Shown in pieces: positions 7,192-14,858 of a stretch of 20,378 bases of DNA. How positions within the stretch are numbered: the first letter of the stretch is position 1; each line of letters opens with the position of its first letter. The notes below the pieces were generated by a model. It did no database searches, was not told where the DNA came from, and saw only the letters and a program-made list of their open reading frames with translations. The DNA is from Palsa-459 sp035510855 (GTDB lineage: Bacteria; Actinomycetota; Acidimicrobiia; Acidimicrobiales; RAAP-2), in contig DATKGG010000013.1 in the NCBI GenBank assembly GCA_035510855.1, positions 1-20,378 on the forward strand, given 5' to 3'. A program made the position numbers and the translations under genes.

Positions 7192-8378
7192 TACCAGGGA
7201 CGAGGCTCGACGGCGACCGTCGGGACCAGCGCGATCATGCCTGCGGCGCGCCCCTCGTAGGTGACTTCGATCGACGTCGCGCACTCGAGCCAGTCGTAGA
7301 TCGCCGTACCGTGCGGCCCGACGATCCCAACGTTGACCTGGTAGGCGCCGTCGAGCACGTCGAAGCTGTCCACGTCGACGGTGACCACGCTCTCGCCACT
7401 GGGGATCTCGACGCGCGATCGCGCGGCGTCAGGGTCAGTGCGCACGAGCAGCTCGCCGTTCAGCTTGTGGATCTCGAGCACGAGGCCGGCCGCGACCGGC
7501 TCTTTGGTCCGCAGCCCCACGCGCATGTGCAACGCGTCGCCCGTGTGCACGCGGGCGCCACCGACAATGTCGACGCCGAGGATCTCGACGTTGCGCACCG
7601 CGCGCTCCTGGCGATTGGGCGCGCCCAGCTCGTCAGCGGCCGGCGCCCCACCCAGGCTCTCGCGGAAGACGCGCACCGCCTCGCCGGGCGACGCGTCGGT
7701 CAGCATCCGGCCGCCTTCGAGCACCACGGCTCGGTCGCAGATCGCGCGGATCTGGTCGGCGTTGTGCGAGACGAACAGGATCGTGCGACCCTCCTCCTGG
7801 AATGTCCGGATCCGGTCGAGGCACTTGGCCTGGAACTGCTCGTCGCCGACCGCGAGCACCTCGTCGATCACGAGCACGTCCGGGTCGACGTTGACCGCGA
7901 TCGCGAAGCCGAGCCGCACGTACATGCCCGAGGAGTAGAACTTCACCTGGGTGTCGATGAACTGCCCGAGCTCGGAGAACTCCACGATCGCGTCGAACGC
8001 GCGGTCGACCTCGCGGCGCGAGAGCCCGAGCATGGAGCCGTTGAGATAGATGTTGTCCCTGCCGGACAGCTCGATCTGGAAGCCGGCACCGAGCTCGAGC
8101 AGGGCCGCGAGCGTGCCACGCACGAGGATGCGACCCGACGTCGGCTGGAGCACCCCGCAGATGCACTTGAGCAGCGTCGACTTGCCCGAGCCGTTGCGCC
8201 CGATGATGCCGACGGTCTCGCCCGCGCCCACCGTGAAGTCGACGTCTTGGAGCGCGGTCAGGTCCGAGTATGTGGAGCGGCCCGGATGGATGATGCGGTC
8301 CTTGAGCGAGCTGTGCCGCTCGCTGTTCAGTCGGAAGTGCTTGGAGACCTGCTGGACCTCGACGGCCGGGACACCCAT
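7188..8378 (-). CDS. wzt: Polysaccharide/teichoic acid ABC exporter, ATP-binding protein with C-terminal Wzt-like domain
   Basis: A 396-residue ATPase. Walker A is GRNGSGKST (60-68), the signature is YSSGMYVRL (148-156), Walker B is VLVIDEVLAVGD (168-179), and the H-loop His205 lies in VSHN. LELGAGFQIELSGRDNIYLN is typical of the Wzt/TagH branch. Residues about 255-396 form an additional beta-rich domain, comparable in position to the carbohydrate-binding domain of Escherichia coli O9a Wzt, which recognises the modified end of the glycan. The shorter mycobacterial RfbE-type ATPases lack such a domain, so this exporter may recognise a terminal modification. The start overlaps the wzm stop (TGATG). 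The glycan is unknown; no glycosyltransferases lie in the window. Confidence 0.93.
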   Translation of the reverse strand: MGVPAVEVQQVSKHFRLNSERHSSLKDRIIHPGRSTYSDLTALQDVDFTVGAGETVGIIGRNGSGKSTLLKCICGVLQPTSGRILVRGTLAALLELGAGFQIELSGRDNIYLNGSMLGLSRREVDRAFDAIVEFSELGQFIDTQVKFYSSGMYVRLGFAIAVNVDPDVLVIDEVLAVGDEQFQAKCLDRIRTFQEEGRTILFVSHNADQIRAICDRAVVLEGGRMLTDASPGEAVRVFRESLGGAPAADELGAPNRQERAVRNVEILGVDIVGGARVHTGDALHMRVGLRTKEPVAAGLVLEIHKLNGELLVRTDPDAARSRVEIPSGESVVTVDVDSFDVLDGAYQVNVGIVGPHGTAIYDWLECATSIEVTYEGRAAGMIALVPTVAVEPRPWY

Positions 8379-9319
8379 CAGAGCTCCTCGGCGAAGTTGC
8401 CTTCGAGGCGGCCGAACACCCAGACCGAGAAGATCATGAGCACGACGCCCGCGCCCAAGATGATGCAGTCGAGCTCGGCGTAGGTGCCAAGCGACCAGGT
8501 CGGGAGCACCGGCAGTGTCTTCGGGAGGTTCGGTGGGTAGTTGGTGGACGGCACGGCGACGTGCGGGTACAGCACGCGCTGAAACGTGAGCACGATGGGC
8601 GCCATCGGGTTGGACAGGTAGAACCACTTGAGCCAGTGCAGGTGGGGCGCGAGCTTCTCATAGGGGTAGACGATCGGCGTCAGCCAGAACCACAGCTGCA
8701 TCGCCACCTCGATGAGGTGGCGCATGTCGCGCAGCTTCACGTTCAGCGCAGAAAGCAGCACGCTGAACCCCGAGGCGAGGACGACCAGGGCCGCGATCGC
8801 CGGCACGAGCAGCCAGACAACGCCCCAGTCCGGCGAGCTCTGCAGCACGACCAGGATGATGGCCATCGCGACGGCCTGCATCGAGAAGTAAAAGATCTGC
8901 GCGGCGACCGTCGACAACGCGAGGATCTCGCGCGGGAAGGACACCTTCTTCACGATCCCCGCCCGCTCGACGATGATCCCGGTCGACGTGTTGAGGGCGC
9001 CGGAGAAGAAGTTCCAGGCGATCAGGCCCGCGAAGAGAAAGACGACGAAGTGCGGGTACCCGTTCTTCAGGATGAAGCCGAACACAAGCCAGAAGATGCC
9101 CAGCTGCATCAACGGCGAGACCATCGACCACAACAGCCCCAGCGCGGAGTTCTTGTACTTGACCTTGACGTCGGATCGCGTCAGGTAGAAAAGCAGCTCT
9201 CGGGTACGCCAGAGCTCGGCGAAGCGATGGGTGAGGCTCGAGCGCGCAGAAACGATCCGGACGTCGCGCTGCTCAGGCGGGCGCCGCCCGGGCGGCGAGA
9301 CCGGCGGTGTCTCGATCAC
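8378..9319 (-). CDS. wzm: ABC-2 type polysaccharide exporter permease
   Basis: A 313-residue inner-membrane permease that pairs with the downstream Wzt to move a lipid-linked glycan across the membrane. After a cytosolic N-terminus (about 60 residues, ending RSDVKVKYKNSALGLLWSMV, the hallmark amphipathic entry of this family) come about six hydrophobic segments, from PLMQLGIFWLVFGFI through YAELDCIILGAGVVLMIFSVWVFG. LSNPMAPIVLTFQRVLY is the conserved loop near the last third. The start is GTG at 9319, directly abutting the clpP TAG with no spacer, so it is very probably co-transcribed with and translationally coupled to clpP. Its TGA overlaps the wzt ATG. Confidence 0.93.
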   Translation of the reverse strand: MIETPPVSPPGRRPPEQRDVRIVSARSSLTHRFAELWRTRELLFYLTRSDVKVKYKNSALGLLWSMVSPLMQLGIFWLVFGFILKNGYPHFVVFLFAGLIAWNFFSGALNTSTGIIVERAGIVKKVSFPREILALSTVAAQIFYFSMQAVAMAIILVVLQSSPDWGVVWLLVPAIAALVVLASGFSVLLSALNVKLRDMRHLIEVAMQLWFWLTPIVYPYEKLAPHLHWLKWFYLSNPMAPIVLTFQRVLYPHVAVPSTNYPPNLPKTLPVLPTWSLGTYAELDCIILGAGVVLMIFSVWVFGRLEGNFAEEL

Positions 9320-9925
9320 CTAGTGCGTGACGGCCTGGGCCGTGTGGCGCGCGATCACCTGGTCGATGAAGCCGTACTCCATGGCCTCGTCGGCGGTGAA
9401 CCACCTGTCGCGGTCAGAGTCCGTCTCGACCCGCTCGATCGTCTGGCCCGTGTGGAACGCGATCCGCTCGGCGAGCATCCGCTTCATGTAGACGATCTGC
9501 TCGGCCTGGATCGCGATGTCGGAGGCCTGGCCCTGCATCGTGCCGGTGTGGGGCTGGTGCATGAGGATCCGGCAGTGCGGCAGGGCGAAGCGCTTGCCCG
9601 GCGCGCCCGCGCAGAGCAGGAACTGGCCCATGGAGGCAGCCATCCCGAGGCAGATCGTGCGGACGTCGCAGCCCACGTACTGCATCGTGTCGTAGATCGC
9701 GAGGCCGTCGGTGACCGAGCCGCCCGGCGAGTTGATGTACAGGCTGATGTCCCGATCGGGGTCCTCGGCCTCCAAGAGCAGCAACTGGGCACAGATCGTG
9801 TTGGACGCGGTCTGGTCGACGACCGACCCCAAGAACACGATCCTCTCGCGCAAGAGGCGCTGTGTGAGCTCCATCCCGCCGTCCATCCCGAGCGACTTCA
9901 TCTCCGCGAACGTGCTGTCAGTCAT
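9320..9925 (-). CDS. clpP: ATP-dependent Clp protease proteolytic subunit
   Basis: A 201-residue serine peptidase that forms the barrel chamber working with ClpX or ClpC unfoldases. The catalytic triad is Ser98 in CLGMAASMGQF, His123 in ILMHQPH and Asp173 in DSDRDRWF; YINSPGGSVTDGLAIYDTMQ is the conserved substrate-binding region. The ATG at 9925 is chosen because TAGCCT ends 7 nt upstream, giving a leaderless message; a GTG at 9958 is possible but has no support. Actinobacteria usually carry clpP1 and clpP2 in tandem next to tig and clpX. Here a single clpP stands alone, joined to a glycan exporter. Whether another clpP exists elsewhere is unknown. Confidence 0.95.
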   Translation of the reverse strand: MTDSTFAEMKSLGMDGGMELTQRLLRERIVFLGSVVDQTASNTICAQLLLLEAEDPDRDISLYINSPGGSVTDGLAIYDTMQYVGCDVRTICLGMAASMGQFLLCAGAPGKRFALPHCRILMHQPHTGTMQGQASDIAIQAEQIVYMKRMLAERIAFHTGQTIERVETDSDRDRWFTADEAMEYGFIDQVIARHTAQAVTH

Positions 9926-9932
9926 GCGAACG

Positions 9933-9938
9933 AGGCTA
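9933..9938 (-). promoter_or_regulatory. -10 box TAGCCT of clpP-wzm-wzt (leaderless)
   Basis: TAGCCT is followed by 7 nt and the clpP ATG, and is the same hexamer as at dut. It would drive clpP and, since no gap separates the genes, wzm and wzt as well. Confidence 0.55.
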
Positions 9939-9980
9939 CCAACGCGGGCCTTCGTCACTGTCGCTCTTGCGCGCCGGACG

Positions 9981-9986
9981 TAGGCT
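9981..9986 (+). promoter_or_regulatory. Candidate -10 box TAGGCT of tRNA-Leu
   Basis: TAGGCT lies 29 nt before the mature tRNA-Leu 5' end, divergent from the clpP promoter. Expected start near 9993. The -35 region is not convincing. Confidence 0.4.
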
Positions 9987-10015
9987 CAGCCCGTCCCCGT
10001 TCGATCCGGGACGAT

Positions 10016-10097
10016 GCGGGCGTGGCGGAACTGGCAGACGCGCCGGGTTTAGGACCCGGTCCCTTCGGGGGTGGAGGTTCGACTCCTCTCGCTCGCA
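10016..10097 (+). tRNA. tRNA-Leu(UAG), CCA not encoded
   Basis: Class II tRNA. The acceptor stem is GCGGGCG/CGCTCGC with one G-T pair. The D-arm region is TGGCGGAACTGGCAGACGC, the anticodon stem CCGGG/CCCGG carries loop TTTAGGA (anticodon TAG), and the variable arm is around TCCCTTCGGGG. The T arm is GGAGG-TTCGACT-CCTCT and the discriminator is A. The bases after it (CTG) are not CCA. Confidence 0.96.
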
Positions 10098-10179
10098 CTG
10101 AGGAGCGACGCGGACCCAGATCGAGGCGACACGCTCACCAGCGGACTCGATCGATTCGGTGCTAGACACCTGCGGGGGA

Positions 10180-12282
10180 ATGATGGCGTCGCATCGCAGT
10201 GCTGGCAGGACTCGTCGTCGCATCGGTTCGCCAGGGTTCCGTCGAAGCACACGGCGAGCGCTGCTCGTGGCCGCAGCCCTCGCCGTCGTGTCGGTCCCGG
10301 CGACTGCGGGCGCAGCCGCGGGAACGGTGCACTGGCTCGTTCGCGGCTCGTTTCCGCAGGTCCCACAGCAAGTCGAGTCCGTCTCGTGCCCGACGAGCTC
10401 GCTCTGCGTGGCCGTTGGCGGGACCGTCGGCTCGCTCGGCCTGGTCCTGCGATCCACGGACGGGGGCGTCCACTGGACGACCGAGCCGGTCCCCACCTCC
10501 ACCTATGCCCTGTCGAGCATCTCGTGCGCGTCAGCCTCGTTCTGCGTGGCCGTCGTCCGCAACGCCCAGGCGTACGTGCAGGTCATCGCGACGAGCGACG
10601 GCGGGCTGCACTGGCACGCCCAGGACGTCGACCCCAACGCCGACCTCTCCGACCTCGAGACCGTCCGCTGCTTCTCCTCCTCGCACTGCGTGGCGACGGG
10701 CAACGGCGCCTCGGATGAAGCGACGGTCATCGCGACGACGAACGGTGGCGCGACGTGGCGCGCCATCTCGGGGTTCGGGCCGACCCAGCAGATCGGGATC
10801 GAGGGCGTGTACTGCTCGTCGGCGCTCTCGTGCCTCGTGACCGGCTGGGAGTCGCAGGGCAACGCCTCGGTGGGTGTCGCCTCGCGCACGACCGACGGCG
10901 GGCTGACCTGGACCGATGAGACGGTCCCGAGCAACGCCGAGGTGCTCTGGGATGTCGCCTGCACGTCCCCGGGCGTCTGCTGGTCGCCTGCGCAGACCGC
11001 GACGGGAAGCGAGATCCTCTCGACGACTGACGACGGGATGACGTGGGCCGTGCAGGCCATCGCCTCGGGCGCGAGCCCGATCTTCATCTCGTGCCCGGCG
11101 GCCTTGACCTGCTACGCCTCGGGCTACCAGCGCACCGTCTTCAACACGAACGTTGGCCTGCTGCTCAGCACCGTCAACGGGGGCTCGACGTGGACGAACG
11201 TGGCGCTTCCCCCTTCCTCCGCCGACGCCACGGACGTCTCGTGTCCCTCGGCGACGACATGCGTCATCGGTGGCCAGACCGACAACGGCGTCCCGCAGCT
11301 CTACGTCGCGGCCAGCGGTGTGGCGACGCTCGACACGGTGAGCGTGACCGGCGTCACCTACGTGGACAGCCTGTCGTGCGGATCGGTGACGAGGTGCGTC
11401 GCCGCGGGTGTGTTCGAGTCACCGAATGGTCGCGAGGGGACAACCCTCTCCACGACGAACGCCGGCATCAGCTGGGCCGCCCACGCGATGCGAGCAGGGA
11501 CAACAACGATGCAGTCGGTCTCCTGCCCCAACGCGTCGACCTGCGTCGCGGTCGGCGCGCTCAACAACTACCAGGCCTCCGTGATCGAGCGATCCTCCGA
11601 CGGCGGTGCCTCGTGGCAGGTGTCCACGGCGGGAGGATTCGGGCTGACCTCGGTCTCGTGTGCCACTGCCTCGACGTGCGTGGCAGTCGGCTCCAGCGAC
11701 CTCTATCTGGCGCCGGGGACCAAAGGGCGGTGGCGAACGGGCACCGCACCGTCCAAGGTCGCCGAGCTCGACGAGGTGGCGTGCCCGACGGCCACCGAGT
11801 GCGTGGCGGTTGCCCTCTTGCAGGACCTGTCGACCTCGATCTTCGTCCGCACCGGTGACGGTGGCAGGTCGTGGCAGGTCACCGCAGGCCCGCGGGGACA
11901 GGTCCAGTACTCGTCCGTTCAGTGCGTCTCGGCATCCCACTGCGTGGCGGCAGGCACCTCGCTCGACCAGTACGGGAACGCCGGGTCCGGCGTGCTCGAC
12001 GTGACGAGCGACGGCGGTCGCAGCTGGCGCGCCGCCGTCGTACCGGCGTCGACCCCTGCGATCGACGGGGCGGCGTGCCTCAACGCCACCACCTGCTTCG
12101 CGGCGGGCACCTCGGACACCTCCGGGGTCTTGCTGCGCAGTTCGGACGCAGGCGCGCACTGGGGCTACGCCGGACCGCCGGCCAACGCGGACAGCTTTGC
12201 CGGCATGACGTGCGGGAAGTCGGGCTGCTGGGTGATCGCCGTAACCTCGGCGGGCACGACCGAGCTGGACGCAGCGCGATGA
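10180..12282 (+). CDS. Secreted Cys-rich Asp-box repeat protein, predicted double beta-propeller (paralogue 1)
   Basis: About 700 residues. Basic N-terminus, then a signal peptide (STRRALLVAAALAVVSVPATAGA), then nothing but repeats. Each unit of about 45-55 residues has a C-x5-C element followed by an aromatic/AVG strand, as in SVSCPTSSLCVAVG, and an Asp-box-like (S/T)-x-D-G-G-x-x-W turn, as in RSTDGGVHWT. I count 14 Cys pairs; the last is C-x4-C, and no cysteine in the mature chain lies outside a pair. The Asp box is degenerate in units 7 and 10. Asp-box/BNR turns occur in sialidases and Ycf48-like propellers, but no sialidase catalytic residues or FRIP motif are seen, so no enzymatic role is claimed. 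There is no C-terminal anchor. ATG10180/ATG10183 follow a GGGGGA; GTG10159 is possible. The stop overlaps the next gene (ATGA). Confidence 0.85.
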   Translation: MMASHRSAGRTRRRIGSPGFRRSTRRALLVAAALAVVSVPATAGAAAGTVHWLVRGSFPQVPQQVESVSCPTSSLCVAVGGTVGSLGLVLRSTDGGVHWTTEPVPTSTYALSSISCASASFCVAVVRNAQAYVQVIATSDGGLHWHAQDVDPNADLSDLETVRCFSSSHCVATGNGASDEATVIATTNGGATWRAISGFGPTQQIGIEGVYCSSALSCLVTGWESQGNASVGVASRTTDGGLTWTDETVPSNAEVLWDVACTSPGVCWSPAQTATGSEILSTTDDGMTWAVQAIASGASPIFISCPAALTCYASGYQRTVFNTNVGLLLSTVNGGSTWTNVALPPSSADATDVSCPSATTCVIGGQTDNGVPQLYVAASGVATLDTVSVTGVTYVDSLSCGSVTRCVAAGVFESPNGREGTTLSTTNAGISWAAHAMRAGTTTMQSVSCPNASTCVAVGALNNYQASVIERSSDGGASWQVSTAGGFGLTSVSCATASTCVAVGSSDLYLAPGTKGRWRTGTAPSKVAELDEVACPTATECVAVALLQDLSTSIFVRTGDGGRSWQVTAGPRGQVQYSSVQCVSASHCVAAGTSLDQYGNAGSGVLDVTSDGGRSWRAAVVPASTPAIDGAACLNATTCFAAGTSDTSGVLLRSSDAGAHWGYAGPPANADSFAGMTCGKSGCWVIAVTSAGTTELDAAR

Positions 12283-14417
12283 CGACTCGCCTGCGTCGAG
12301 TCGCCGGGCTCGCCGTCCTCGCGGTCGTTGCACTTGACGTGCTGCCGGCCGCGACGGCTTCGGCGGCAGGTCCGGCGTGGTCGATCACGTCCACGACGCC
12401 CCCAGCGGTTCAGACGCTCGACGGGGTCGCCTGTCATGCCGTCACGACCTGCTACTCGGTGGGGACCACCGCAGGCGGCATCTCGGTGGTCCGCGCGACG
12501 ACGGACGGTGCCACGACGTGGGCGACCATCGCGACGATGGGGCCCTCGGACACGTTGTCGGCCGTCACGTGTGCGTCACGGACCTCGTGCGTCGCGACCG
12601 CCAACAACGGCGCCTCGACGGTGGTCACGACCAACGGCTGGTCGACGTGGAAGGTCTACCAAGTACCCGACCAGCTGACCCTGTTCGACGTCTCGTGCGA
12701 TCCGGGAGGCTTCTGCGGCGCGAGCGCCATGGACTCGAACCCACAGCCCTGGTTCCTCTCGTCGACCGACGGTGGCGCGCACTGGACGGTCCATGACGTG
12801 CCTCTCGACGCCGACGGCTCCTTCAGCGACTATGCCGTGACGGCGCCGCTCGCCTGCGCACACTCGCACGATTGTGTGCTGGTGGGCCAGACGTCGGTGA
12901 CCCGGGCGGGCGGGCGGCTCGTCTGGTACACCGCCCTCTTCCGAACCTTGGACGGCGGCCGCACGTGGACCGACCACAAGCTGCCGCCGTCGGTGACGAA
13001 CCTGAACGACGTCGCGTGCCCCTCGTCGGCGCGCTGCTATGCCACGGGCTCGACGGCCAGCGACGGGCTCATCTTCGACTCGGCCACTGGCGGCGCGACG
13101 TGGAAGCTGGTGCTCAGGTGGAGCACGATCCGGTCGATCGACTCGATCACGTGCCCCTCGCCGGTCGTGTGCGAGGCCGTGGGATCAGGTGCGGCCCCGG
13201 GCACCGTCGACGCGGTCCGGACGACGACGGGCGGGGCCTCGTGGTCGCGCCACGCGGTCGCCTCAGGGGGCACGTTCGCGTTCACCGAGGCGCTGGGCAT
13301 CGCGTGTCGCACGCTTGATGCCTGCCTGATCGCGGGCGCCTTCCCTGGTGGCGTCCTTGAGACGACGGGCAACGGCGGGGTCTCCTGGAGCCCAGCGGAC
13401 GTGCCAGCCGCCGTCACCACGCTCGGGGAGCTCTCGTGCCCGGCGTCGGGCGTCTGCGAGGCGACCGCGTACGCCGGCCCTCCGCGACTCGGGACCTACT
13501 CCATGGAGCGGACGACGAACGATGGCGCGTCGTGGCAGGTCCAGTCGCTCCCCACGGGAATCGGTGAGCTGCTCTCCCTGACGTGCCCGACGGTGACGAC
13601 CTGCCTGGCCGTCGACTTCGACGGCGTCGGCAGCCTGACGAAGATCCTGACCACGACTGACAGTGGCGCGTCGTGGACCGAGACGTCGCCGCCGTCGGGT
13701 GTGTTCTTCCCCGAGGTCACGTGCGCGACGGCAACGGCCTGCATCATGAGCGGCTTCAGCTCGGGCGACGACGCGCCCTATTACACGACTGACGGCGGCA
13801 CGACATGGCACAGGGGATCGCTGCCGACGGTGCCGGGCACCGACTTCTACGACTTCGGCCGCGTGAGCTGTGTCTCGGCGACGACGTGCTTCGCCTCGGG
13901 GGACCTCGAGCTCAATGGAAGTGGCGCTGTCGCGACGTTCTTCAAGACGACCGACGGGGGCGCCGTCTGGTCGGCGGTCTCAGTGCAGGGCTCGGGACAG
14001 AGCGACTCGTCTGACCTGCCAGGCTCGATCTCGTGCACGTCAGCGACCACGTGTGTCTCGGTCGGACTCAACTACCCGCCGGACTCGTTCACTTACTCGG
14101 GTCCCGGTCAGGTCTCGGTGTTCGTGTCCACCAACGGCGGCACGACGTGGACCGAGGAGTTCTCGATCGGTGCGGTGATCGGGTCTGCCAGCAACGTGTC
14201 GTGCTCGGTCGGCGGGTTCTGCGAGATGGTCGGCACGGACGTGGCAGGTGGCGTGGCGTACTCGTTCGCGTCCTTGGACGGCGGCGTGACGTGGACGGCC
14301 GCGGCGATGCCAGTGGGCTGGCTTCAGTCGGACTCCCTCTCGTGTCCTGCGGCCAACGCCTGCATGAGCACCGGCTCGCTCACGAACGGTGGGACCGGCG
14401 TCGCGACGCTTGGCTGA
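12279..14417 (+). CDS. Secreted Cys-rich Asp-box repeat protein, predicted double beta-propeller (paralogue 2)
   Basis: 712 residues, with the same architecture as its upstream neighbour. The signal peptide is LRRVAGLAVLAVVALDVLPAATASA, followed by 14 C-x5-C units (for example CPSSARC, CVSATTC, CTSATTC), with Asp-box turns such as STDGGAHW, TTDGGTTW and STNGGTTW between them. All 28 cysteines fall in pairs with exactly five residues between. The mature chain begins with a half-unit (AAGPAW) and ends just after the last Cys element, so the two ends could pair to close a ring. The ATG at 12279 overlaps the upstream TGA (ATGA), so the two are translated as a coupled pair and probably act together outside the cell. 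No transmembrane anchor, LPXTG or catalytic motif is seen; the function is unknown and carbohydrate or protein binding is only a guess. Confidence 0.85.
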   Translation: MTTRLRRVAGLAVLAVVALDVLPAATASAAGPAWSITSTTPPAVQTLDGVACHAVTTCYSVGTTAGGISVVRATTDGATTWATIATMGPSDTLSAVTCASRTSCVATANNGASTVVTTNGWSTWKVYQVPDQLTLFDVSCDPGGFCGASAMDSNPQPWFLSSTDGGAHWTVHDVPLDADGSFSDYAVTAPLACAHSHDCVLVGQTSVTRAGGRLVWYTALFRTLDGGRTWTDHKLPPSVTNLNDVACPSSARCYATGSTASDGLIFDSATGGATWKLVLRWSTIRSIDSITCPSPVVCEAVGSGAAPGTVDAVRTTTGGASWSRHAVASGGTFAFTEALGIACRTLDACLIAGAFPGGVLETTGNGGVSWSPADVPAAVTTLGELSCPASGVCEATAYAGPPRLGTYSMERTTNDGASWQVQSLPTGIGELLSLTCPTVTTCLAVDFDGVGSLTKILTTTDSGASWTETSPPSGVFFPEVTCATATACIMSGFSSGDDAPYYTTDGGTTWHRGSLPTVPGTDFYDFGRVSCVSATTCFASGDLELNGSGAVATFFKTTDGGAVWSAVSVQGSGQSDSSDLPGSISCTSATTCVSVGLNYPPDSFTYSGPGQVSVFVSTNGGTTWTEEFSIGAVIGSASNVSCSVGGFCEMVGTDVAGGVAYSFASLDGGVTWTAAAMPVGWLQSDSLSCPAANACMSTGSLTNGGTGVATLG

Positions 14418-14427
14418 GCCAGGCCGC

Positions 14428-14444
14428 GATTGGTCGAACCGATC
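14428..14444 (+). terminator. Weak hairpin after the repeat-protein operon
   Basis: GATTGGT-CGA-ACCGATC forms a 7-bp stem with one G-T pair, 10 nt after the stop of the second repeat protein. No U-tract follows, so termination is uncertain. Confidence 0.25.
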
Positions 14445-14468
14445 ACAGAGCCGCTGTAGCGCCGGTCC

Positions 14469-14474
14469 TAGCAT
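14469..14474 (+). promoter_or_regulatory. -10 box TAGCAT of the FKBP gene (leaderless)
   Basis: TAGCAT ends 6 nt before the ATG at 14481, and the intervening TGGCCC has no Shine-Dalgarno. It is preceded by CC, as at orn and trhA. Confidence 0.6.
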
Positions 14475-14480
14475 TGGCCC

Positions 14481-14858
14481 ATGGCTGAGAACACCAAACC
14501 ATTTGTCGAACCCCACGTCGGCCGCCCACCTGACGATCTGCTGATCGAGGACCTCATCGTCGGTGACGGTGACGAGGCTCAAGCAGGTACCAAGGCGACC
14601 GTGCACTACGTCGGTGTCGCGCACTCGACCGGCGAGCAGTTCGACGCCTCCTGGGACCGCAACGAGGCGTTCACGTTCGCGGTCGGTGCAGGCCAGGTGA
14701 TCGCCGGGTGGGACAACGGCGTCGCGGGGATGCGCGTCGGCGGGCGTCGGCGCCTGGTGATCCCTCCGCACCTCGGCTACGGCGAGCGGGGCGCGCCAGG
14801 TGCGATCGCGCCGGGCGAGACGCTCCTGTTCGTGGTCGACCTCCTCGCCGTCTCCTAG
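14481..14858 (+). CDS. FKBP-type peptidyl-prolyl cis-trans isomerase
   Basis: A 125-residue single-domain FKBP that catalyses proline cis-trans isomerisation during folding. There is no signal peptide, so it is presumably cytoplasmic. The FK506-binding core is clear: ATVHYVGVAHSTGEQFDASW, then FTFAVGAGQVIAGWDNGVAG (the VIxGWxxG active-site strand), then MRVGGRRRLVIPPHLGYGER, and a final LLFVVDLL strand. The ATG start is fixed by the TAGCAT box 6 nt before it. Its TAG stop is immediately followed, with no spacer, by the TTG start of the glycerate kinase gene, so the two are one transcription unit. Confidence 0.96.
   Translation: MAENTKPFVEPHVGRPPDDLLIEDLIVGDGDEAQAGTKATVHYVGVAHSTGEQFDASWDRNEAFTFAVGAGQVIAGWDNGVAGMRVGGRRRLVIPPHLGYGERGAPGAIAPGETLLFVVDLLAVS

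Noticed and set aside
9926..9958. GTG at 9958 as the clpP start
   Set aside because: No promoter or ribosome site suits it, while TAGCCT lies at leaderless distance from the ATG at 9925.
8561..10165. 534-residue plus-strand open frame across wzm, clpP and tRNA-Leu
   Set aside because: It is antisense to two clear genes and reads through a tRNA; its end contains the typical tRNA-derived peptide.
10180..14417. Calling the repeat proteins sialidases because of their Asp boxes
   Set aside because: No catalytic Arg triad, FRIP motif or Tyr/Glu pair can be seen; Asp boxes are structural turns found in many propellers.
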